A stretch of DNA of 9,081 nucleotides from JBIOWF01 sp044868295 (GTDB lineage: Bacteria; Actinomycetota; Actinomycetes; Streptosporangiales; Streptosporangiaceae). Positions within the stretch are counted from its first letter, which is position 1. Every line of letters begins with the position of its first letter. The notes under the pieces are model-generated. The model searched no databases and was not told the DNA's origin. It saw only the letters and a list, made by a program, of their open reading frames with translations. The position numbers were made by a program, and so were the translations under genes. The stretch lies in assembly GCA_044868295.1 (NCBI GenBank), contig JBIOWF010000258.1, positions 1 to 9,081 of the forward strand. Reading direction: 5' to 3'. Below are positions 4,518 through 9,081 of the stretch, piece by piece.

Positions 4518-6137
4518 TCAGGGCTTGTGCCCCGTTCCGTGACGTCTTCCGTCGGAGACCTCTGAAGCATAGGGGACGTTTGCCCTCGATGCCAAAGCGA
4601 CCGGCGACGGTGTGCCGCTGATCGATCCCGTTGGCGACGGGGCGTTCGTTGGCTCCGGAGAAATTGTACGGCCAGGCTCGGGCTCGATATGACGCTCGGC
4701 CTGGATCCACTGCTCGCCGAGGCCGCCGACGGTGATGTCGTCCCAGGCCTGGAGGCGACGGGTGTCCTTGCTGAAGTACAAAACCGATGCCATGAGCGGC
4801 GTCGGCTCGTCGTGTTCGAGGCCGCGCAGGCCGGCGCCGCCGGTGGAGCCCTGGATCATCAGCCTGCTTCCGGTCGGCAGGATCTCGGTGGATCTCGCAT
4901 GCACGTGTCCGGCGAGAACCAGGGCAACGGACCCCGAAAGCGCACGGCCCACGGTCGGATCGTGGACCGCCACCACGTCTGCCGGGATCTTGTCCGGCAC
5001 GGAGGTCGAGGGAGTCCGTGGCCGTTCAGGAGGCGTGAGCCGTTCGGCATGGGAACGGCCGAGGTCGGTGAGCGCTTGACTGTCGTCGCCTGACACCTGC
5101 ACGGCCTTGTCCGGTGTGAACCGGGGATCACCTATGCCGTAGACGCGGAGCCCGTCGACAGTGGCCGCGGAGCCGTCGAGCACGATCGCGTTCTTCTGCC
5201 TGGCCACGGCCCGCTGGGTGCTCGCCGAGTCGTGGTTGCCCCGGACGAAGACGTACGGCACGCCGAGGGAGCCGATCTCCTTGACGAACTCGTTCTCGGC
5301 GCCGGTGCCGTGGTCGCTGATGTCCCCCGTGTCGATGATCAGATTGATCTTGAACTCATCCTTCAAGGAGCGGATGACGTTCCAGCCCACCGGATTGATG
5401 TGGAGGTCGGAGACGTGCAGCACCCGGATCGTGTCCGGGTCGGGGGTGTAGATGGGCAGCGTCGATCCGGCCTTGTAGAGCTGCGAGACGTTGGTCACCA
5501 GCTTGGCCAGCTGGCCGCGGTACTCCGAGAACCGGGTCACGATCGACTCCGCGCTGCCGATCAGTGAGGGGACACCGGTGAGCAGCCCGGTGTACCGAGG
5601 CTCCGAGATGGAGCGCGGGTTGAACGTCAGCACGGACGTCCCCGCGAGCACGACCACAAGGGCCACCGAACCACCGGCCGTCCAGGCCGCACGGGAGATC
5701 CGCCGGAACACGACCAGGCCCATCAGGAATCCGGCGATCGCGGCGAAGACGAGCGCACGAATGATCAGCTCCCGCAGGCCGTCGGCCAGGTCGTTCTCGA
5801 TCGTCTCGGGCAGCCGGTCGGCCCAGCGGGGATTGCTCAGGATCTCCTGGGCCACCTCCGGATGGACGGCCTCGATGCTGAGCTCCAGCCGTACCGGCCC
5901 GCTGTGGCTGTCGAAGTGGAGGGTGCCGAGCGGGCGGACGTCCACGACGGTCTCGCCGCTCCAGGAGGGCCTTAGGGACATCCCGATGTCGGCGGGGCCG
6001 ACGGACGTCTGCACGGACGCGCCGAGCGCCAGCCCCAGCCACACTCCGGCCAGCGCCGCCAGAACGATCGCCAGGACGCGAGCCGCGCGACCGCCGCCCA
6101 GCCGCCGGGCCGTCTTCTTCCACCGCGATGCCTCCAT
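4518..6137 (-). CDS. Membrane-anchored metallophosphoesterase
   Basis: This 539-residue protein has a membrane-embedded N-terminal region and a calcineurin-like metallophosphoesterase domain. Predicted helices lie at about 19-41 (after a basic cytoplasmic tail), 125-145 and 152-172. The metal-binding motifs appear in order: DLH (244-246), GDISDHG (271-277), GNHD (300-303), VHD (391-393) and GHVH (410-413). All ligand residues of the dinuclear centre are present, so the enzyme is probably active on a phosphomono- or phosphodiester; the substrate cannot be told from sequence. The tail (about 485-520) is rich in Pro, Ser and Thr and looks disordered. The ATG at 6137 has AGGA about 7 nt upstream. 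The gene is transcribed away from the 22-bp repeat array, and its stop codon (4520-4518) touches tRNA-Glu, so readthrough could feed the tRNA cluster. Membrane topology is inferred from hydrophobicity. Confidence 0.9.
   Translation of the reverse strand: MEASRWKKTARRLGGGRAARVLAIVLAALAGVWLGLALGASVQTSVGPADIGMSLRPSWSGETVVDVRPLGTLHFDSHSGPVRLELSIEAVHPEVAQEILSNPRWADRLPETIENDLADGLRELIIRALVFAAIAGFLMGLVVFRRISRAAWTAGGSVALVVVLAGTSVLTFNPRSISEPRYTGLLTGVPSLIGSAESIVTRFSEYRGQLAKLVTNVSQLYKAGSTLPIYTPDPDTIRVLHVSDLHINPVGWNVIRSLKDEFKINLIIDTGDISDHGTGAENEFVKEIGSLGVPYVFVRGNHDSASTQRAVARQKNAIVLDGSAATVDGLRVYGIGDPRFTPDKAVQVSGDDSQALTDLGRSHAERLTPPERPRTPSTSVPDKIPADVVAVHDPTVGRALSGSVALVLAGHVHARSTEILPTGSRLMIQGSTGGAGLRGLEHDEPTPLMASVLYFSKDTRRLQAWDDITVGGLGEQWIQAERHIEPEPGRTISPEPTNAPSPTGSISGTPSPVALASRANVPYASEVSDGRRHGTGHKP
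4566..4595 (-). promoter_or_regulatory. Probable promoter of the tRNA cluster
   Basis: On the minus strand TTGGCA (4595-4590) and TATGCT (4571-4566) are separated by 18 nt and resemble housekeeping -35 and -10 boxes. Transcription would start about 40 nt before tRNA-Glu. The promoter lies inside the last codons of the phosphoesterase gene. Confidence 0.6.
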
Positions 6138-6177
6138 GTCATTCCTGCTTACCCGAATTCACCGCCCCGCGCCCCCC

Positions 6178-6284
6178 ACGCCACGCCGAATCAGCCCCAC
6201 GCCACGCGTAATCAGCCCCTACGCCACACGTAATCAGGCCCTACGCCACACGTAATCAGGCCCGAGCGCACCGAATCAGCCCCC
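6178..6284. repeat. 22-bp tandem repeat array, about 4.9 copies
   Basis: Units start at 6178, 6199, 6221, 6243 and 6265. The two best copies (6221-6242 and 6243-6264) share 21 of 22 bases and read ACGCCACACGTAATCAGGCC plus CT or CG. The others vary mainly at TAATCA/GAATCA, CACACG/CACGCG and AGGCCC/AGCCCC; the fifth is shortened. The array sits between the divergent phosphoesterase and metallopeptidase genes. There are no spacers and no open frame of note. Confidence 0.9.
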
Positions 6285-6323
6285 TCGTCAGGCGGAACCC
6301 GGCACTGCGCGAAGCGGGCCGTA

Positions 6324-6338
6324 CTCGCCTATGGCGAG
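6324..6338. repeat. Short inverted repeat upstream of the metallopeptidase gene
   Basis: CTCGCC (6324-6329), loop TAT, GGCGAG (6333-6338): a perfect 6-bp inverted repeat in the divergent intergenic region. The 11 bases CCTATGGCGAG (6328-6338) recur at 6921-6931 in the MFS gene. It may be an operator or a chance hairpin. Confidence 0.35.
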
Positions 6339-6419
6339 ACGACGCGACGGGCATGGTGTTCACGCCGCATTCCGGACGGCGATATCGCGGCGCGGGCATC
6401 CCGGTGACACCATGGCAAG

Positions 6420-6761
6420 GTGATCGAAGTCTCGCTGAGCAAGTTCGAGGAACTCGTGGCGGAGGCGCTGGACACGATCCCACCGGAGTTGGCCAAGATC
6501 ATGGACAACGTCGTCGTGGTGGTAGTGGACGACCCGCCCGAACCCGGCCTTCTCGGCCTCTACACGGGCATCCCGCTCACCGAGCGCGGGGGCTGGTACT
6601 CGGGCGTCCTCCCGGATCGCATCGAGATCTACCGCAATCCGACCCTGGCGATCTGCGAGTCCGAGGACGACGTCGTCGAAGAGGTGCAGATCACGGTCGT
6701 GCACGAGATCGCCCACCACTTCGGCATCGACGACAAGAGGCTGCACGAACTCGGCTGGTAG
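6420..6761 (+). CDS. Small HExxH metallopeptidase (minimal zincin family, DUF1025 type)
   Basis: This 113-residue protein carries HEIAHHFGIDD at 95-105. It fits the zinc-binding pattern HExxHxxGxxD (H95, E96, H99, G102, D105) of the compact Zincin_1 family common in actinobacteria and related to minimal metalloproteases. The N-terminal helix, SLSKFEELVAEALDTIPPEL (5-24), is family-typical. The segments MDNVVVVVVDDPPEPGLLGL and DRIEIYRNP (66-74) are also typical. Length matches the family. The protein has no signal peptide or membrane helix, so it is probably cytoplasmic. The start is GTG at 6420: the upstream ATG (6412) meets a stop after three codons, and the family begins at this residue. 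AAGG overlaps the start, so the ribosome-binding site is poor. The substrate is unknown. It stands alone between the divergent phosphoesterase and the downstream MFS gene, 95 nt away on the same strand. Confidence 0.9.
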   Translation: MIEVSLSKFEELVAEALDTIPPELAKIMDNVVVVVVDDPPEPGLLGLYTGIPLTERGGWYSGVLPDRIEIYRNPTLAICESEDDVVEEVQITVVHEIAHHFGIDDKRLHELGW

Positions 6762-6856
6762 CCGTGGGGTTGCGAATCGTTACCCGCGCCGGGCACTGTT
6801 GGTGACATACTGAACACGCTCTGTCAGAATGCGCCCAACAAGCTCAGCGGAGTGAC

Positions 6857-8143
6857 ATGGCGGCCACGACACCCGGCCGGCTACCCGGAAGGCACCGCCG
6901 TCCACCCGAAGCCCAAGCCACCTATGGCGAGGTCATCGCCATAGGCGAATTTCGCGCGCTCTGGCTCGGCCAGGGCATGTCCCTGCTGGGCGACCAGCTC
7001 GCCCAGGTGGCGCTCGCCGTCCTCGTCTACAACAGGACGCACTCGGCGCTCGCCACCGCGGCCGTGTACGCGCTGACCTACCTGCCGCCCATCGTCGGAG
7101 GGCCGCTGCTGGCCGGCCTGGCCGACCGATATCCGCGCAGGAGGGTCATGCTCGCCTGCGATCTCCTCCGGGCGGGGCTGGTCGCCGCCATGGCGGTGCC
7201 CGGGATGGCGTTCCCCGCGCTCTGCGCGCTCGTGTTCTGCGTGGTCCTGCTCAGCGCGCCGTTCTCCGCCGCGCGCGCCGCCCTGTTGCCCGAGGTGCTC
7301 GAAGGCGACCGGTACGTCGCCGGATCCGCGCTCCAGAACGTGACCAACCAGGCAGTCCAGATGCTGGGGTTCGCCGCGGGCGGGGCGGTCATCGCGGGCC
7401 TTGGGCCGTACCGGGCACTGGCCCTGGACGCGGCCACCTTCCTGGGTTCGGCGCTGATCATCGTCGCCGGTGTGCGGGAGCGGGCCGCACCCGCTCGGGC
7501 GGACGGCAACCGGCTCTCCATGTGGACGATGACGCGGGCCGGAGCCCGCCTCGTCTTCGGCGACCGGCGGCTGCGAGCTCTGGTGCTTTTCGCCTGGCTC
7601 TGCGGGTTCTACGTGCTGCCCGAGGGCATCGCGGTGCCGTACGCCGCGAAACTCGACGACGGCACGCTCTCGCTGCCGCTGATCACTGGCCTGCTCATGG
7701 CGGCGATGCCGACCGGGACGACGGTCGGCGCGTTCCTTTTCAGCCGGTTCGTCACGCCGTCCATACGGCTGCGGGCGATGGGCTGGATGGCCATGCTGAC
7801 CTGCGCTCCCCTGATCATGTGCGCTATGCGGCCGCCGCTGCCGATCGTCCTGTTTCTTTGGTTCATTTCGGGCATCGGCGGCGCCTACCAGCTGGCGGCC
7901 AATGCCGCGTTCGTGCAGTGCGTCCCCGCTGAACGGCGTGGCCAGGCCTTCGGCCTCGTGCAGTCCGGGCTGCTGGCCGCCCAGGGCATCGGCATTCTCA
8001 TCGGGGGCGCCGTCGCCCAGAAGCTCGGTCCAGAGCCGGTGGTCGCCCTCGCCGGAGCGGCCGGGCTGTCCGTGGCGGCCGTGCTGGCCATGGCCTGGAC
8101 CGAGTCTCGTGCGGAGATCATCGACAGGGTCCGTTCCGGTTGA
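6857..8143 (+). CDS. MFS transporter (EntS-like / MFS_3 exporter)
   Basis: This 428-residue polytopic membrane protein belongs to the major facilitator superfamily. After about 28 hydrophilic residues come alternating hydrophobic segments consistent with 12 helices. The loop between helices 2 and 3 holds GGPLLAGLADRYPRRRVML (81-99), which is MFS motif A (G-x-L-a-D-r-x-x-r-R). The segment FSAARAALLPEVLEGDRYVA with LQNVTNQAVQMLGFAAGG is typical of the EntS/MFS_3 branch of proton-driven exporters of siderophores, macrolides and other small molecules. The substrate here is unknown. The ATG at 6857 follows GGAG about 6 nt upstream, a good ribosome-binding site. The stop lies one base from the stop of the convergent PspC gene, with no terminator between. 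Codons 22-30 contain a perfect 10-bp inverted repeat. No regulator gene is adjacent. Confidence 0.92.
   Translation: MAATTPGRLPGRHRRPPEAQATYGEVIAIGEFRALWLGQGMSLLGDQLAQVALAVLVYNRTHSALATAAVYALTYLPPIVGGPLLAGLADRYPRRRVMLACDLLRAGLVAAMAVPGMAFPALCALVFCVVLLSAPFSAARAALLPEVLEGDRYVAGSALQNVTNQAVQMLGFAAGGAVIAGLGPYRALALDAATFLGSALIIVAGVRERAAPARADGNRLSMWTMTRAGARLVFGDRRLRALVLFAWLCGFYVLPEGIAVPYAAKLDDGTLSLPLITGLLMAAMPTGTTVGAFLFSRFVTPSIRLRAMGWMAMLTCAPLIMCAMRPPLPIVLFLWFISGIGGAYQLAANAAFVQCVPAERRGQAFGLVQSGLLAAQGIGILIGGAVAQKLGPEPVVALAGAAGLSVAAVLAMAWTESRAEIIDRVRSG
6921..6945. repeat. Perfect 10-bp inverted repeat in the 5' coding part of the MFS gene
   Basis: CCTATGGCGA (6921-6930), spacer GGTCA, TCGCCATAGG (6936-6945). 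The dyad lies 64-88 nt into the gene. It could be an operator, an mRNA hairpin affecting translation, or coincidence. Its left arm plus one base is repeated at 6328-6338. Confidence 0.85.
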
Positions 8144-8144
8144 G

Positions 8145-8576
8145 TCACGCCCGCGGTGGCTCATCCTGGGGCGGAACCGACGTGGGACCGCCGCCATCCT
8201 GGCTCGGGACCGGCGCCGACCCGGCGTAGGGGTGCTGCTCGTAACCCGCCGGCGGCTGCGCGGGCCTCGACCAGGTCTGCTGGGCGCTGTCCCACCTGGC
8301 CTTGGCGTCTTGCCAGACGTGGCCGTCCTTGTTCTTGTCGACCAGGTCCTGGACGATCGACGTGTCCTTGTTCTCTTCGGGGATCAGCAGCCACGCCACC
8401 GCGTAGACGCCGAAGCCGAGGCCGCCGAAGAAGGTCGCGACGCCGAGGGCGACGCGGAGGATGTTGGGATCGACGCCGATGTACTCACCGACACCGGAGC
8501 ACACGCCCCCGACGATCCTGCCGTTCCTGGTACGGCGGAGCCGCTTGGCCGTACCGTTCATGTTCGTCTCGTTCAT
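8145..8576 (-). CDS. PspC-domain membrane protein
   Basis: This 143-residue protein contains a PspC domain at about 10-67: KRLRRTRNGRIVGGVCSGVG, EYIGVDPNILRVA, then the hydrophobic segment LGVATFFGGLGFGVYAVAWL and the conserved end LIPEE. PspC proteins of proteobacteria sense or transmit envelope stress. In actinobacteria this domain is common as a small membrane protein or fused to kinases, and its role is less clear. The rest (about 70-143) is hydrophilic and ends in a Pro/Gly/Gln-rich, probably disordered tail. The start is uncertain: ATG at 8576 has GGAGG only one base upstream, which is unusually close, and ATG at 8561 is the alternative. An extension to 8612 adds residues unlike the family. 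It is convergent with the MFS gene and divergent from the dehydrogenase gene; the 86-nt gap must hold promoters for both. Confidence 0.88.
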   Translation of the reverse strand: MNETNMNGTAKRLRRTRNGRIVGGVCSGVGEYIGVDPNILRVALGVATFFGGLGFGVYAVAWLLIPEENKDTSIVQDLVDKNKDGHVWQDAKARWDSAQQTWSRPAQPPAGYEQHPYAGSAPVPSQDGGGPTSVPPQDEPPRA

Positions 8577-8649
8577 GCCTCCAGCCTGCCCTTTTCGGGG
8601 GGATGCGCACATAGGGATTCCCCCTGGGCGGACCCCGAACGATCCCGGA

Positions 8650-8655
8650 TAGCCT
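8650..8655 (+). promoter_or_regulatory. Possible -10 box for a leaderless dehydrogenase transcript
   Basis: TAGCCT fits the actinobacterial TAnnnT pattern and ends 7 nt before the ATG at 8663, the spacing seen for leaderless mRNAs. There is no ribosome-binding site before that ATG and no convincing -35 box. Confidence 0.35.
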
Positions 8656-8662
8656 GGCCCTC

Positions 8663-9081
8663 ATGGACGACCTACTCAACCTCGACGACCAGCTCACCAG
8701 CGAGCAGCGGATGGTCAGGGACTCCCTTAGGGGATTCGTCGCCGACCGCATCCTTCCCCGCGTCGGCGACTGGTTCGAGGAGGCGGTGTTCCCCGCGCGC
8801 GAACTCGCACCGGCCCTCGGCTCGCTCGGCGCCCTCGGCATGCACCTCGACGGGTACGGCTGCGCCGGCCTTGACGCCATCTCGTACGGCGTGGCCTGCC
8901 GCGAGCTGGAGGCCGGCGACTCGGGGCTGCGGTCGTTCGTATCCGTACAGGGCTCGCTGGCCATGTTCCCCATCTGGAAGTACGGGTCGGACGAGCAGAA
9001 GGAGGAGTGGCTGCCGTCGATGGCCGCCGGCGAGGCGATCGGCTGCTTCGGCCTGACCGAGCCCGACCATGGCTCCGATCC
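8663..9081 (+). CDS. gcdH: Acyl-CoA dehydrogenase, glutaryl-CoA dehydrogenase type (5' part, runs off window)
   Basis: The first 139 residues are visible. They show the N-terminal helical domain of acyl-CoA dehydrogenases, LTSEQRMVRDSLRGFVADRI (11-30), then LGALGMHLDGYGCAGL (55-70), ELEAGDSGLRSFVSVQGSLA (81-100), and the start of the flavin/substrate-contact region CFGLTEPDHGSD (128-139). The combination GYGCAG, SGLRS-VSVQGSLAM and GLTEPDHGSD is characteristic of glutaryl-CoA dehydrogenases, FAD flavoenzymes that oxidise and decarboxylate glutaryl-CoA to crotonyl-CoA in lysine and tryptophan breakdown. The catalytic Glu lies beyond the window, so the substrate assignment is likely but not proven. 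No Shine-Dalgarno sequence precedes the ATG; a TAGCCT box ends 7 nt upstream, suggesting a leaderless transcript. It is divergent from the PspC gene. Confidence 0.88.
   Translation, partial: MDDLLNLDDQLTSEQRMVRDSLRGFVADRILPRVGDWFEEAVFPARELAPALGSLGALGMHLDGYGCAGLDAISYGVACRELEAGDSGLRSFVSVQGSLAMFPIWKYGSDEQKEEWLPSMAAGEAIGCFGLTEPDHGSD

Noticed and set aside
6178..6284. CRISPR array
   Set aside because: The 22-bp units are directly adjacent with no unique spacers, and no cas genes are visible.
6762..6856. Promoter for the MFS gene around CATACT (6804-6809)
   Set aside because: No -35 box at an acceptable spacing could be found, so no call was made.
6881..8197. Minus-strand open frame of 438 codons
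   Set aside because: It is exactly antisense to the MFS gene and its translation is Arg/Gly/His/Gln-rich with no domain.
7902..9056. Plus-strand open frame of 384 codons
   Set aside because: It crosses the MFS end, the antisense of the PspC gene and a wrong frame of the dehydrogenase; composition is shadow-like.

Overview
The window is high-GC DNA with strong third-position GC bias, GTG starts and actinobacterial protein families: a PspC-domain protein, an HExxH minimal zincin, a GcdH-type dehydrogenase and a Glu-Asp-Phe tRNA cluster. It most likely comes from a filamentous actinomycete, perhaps of the Streptosporangiales or Streptomyces type. The genus is an inference.

The window has two contrasting halves. 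The left part (about 1-4085) is decayed accessory DNA. It begins with the 5' part of a group II intron on the minus strand: a 5' GTGCG end at 976, the ribozyme portion, and the first 100 codons of its reverse transcriptase/maturase, which runs off the window. The intron sits inside a remnant of an IS4-type transposase gene, at the codons for its conserved YHERWE motif. That transposase has itself lost its middle. The IS remnant abuts an ABC transporter permease (MacB/FtsX type) that lacks its N-terminus and carries a -1 frameshift. Next come an apparently intact PD-(D/E)XK nuclease-like protein with seven in-frame 12-bp repeats (Gly-Lys-Ala-Glu), and two broken genes pointing away from each other on either side of a perfect palindrome.

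The right part (about 4118-9081) looks like ordinary chromosome. It holds three minus-strand tRNA genes (Glu-TTC, Asp-GTC, Phe-GAA) ending in an intrinsic terminator. A membrane-anchored metallophosphoesterase gene follows; its stop codon touches the tRNA-Glu gene. A divergent intergenic region contains about five copies of a 22-bp tandem repeat. Beyond it lie a small HExxH metallopeptidase, an MFS exporter, a convergent PspC-domain membrane protein, and the start of an acyl-CoA (glutaryl-CoA type) dehydrogenase cut by the window edge.

There is no obvious multi-gene pathway. The most interesting signals are: the nested intron-in-transposase structure with recognisable exon-binding pairing; the 22-bp tandem array; a 12-bp inverted repeat flanking tRNA-Glu; a perfect 10-bp inverted repeat at the start of the MFS gene; and the head-to-head pair of broken genes next to the tRNA cluster.
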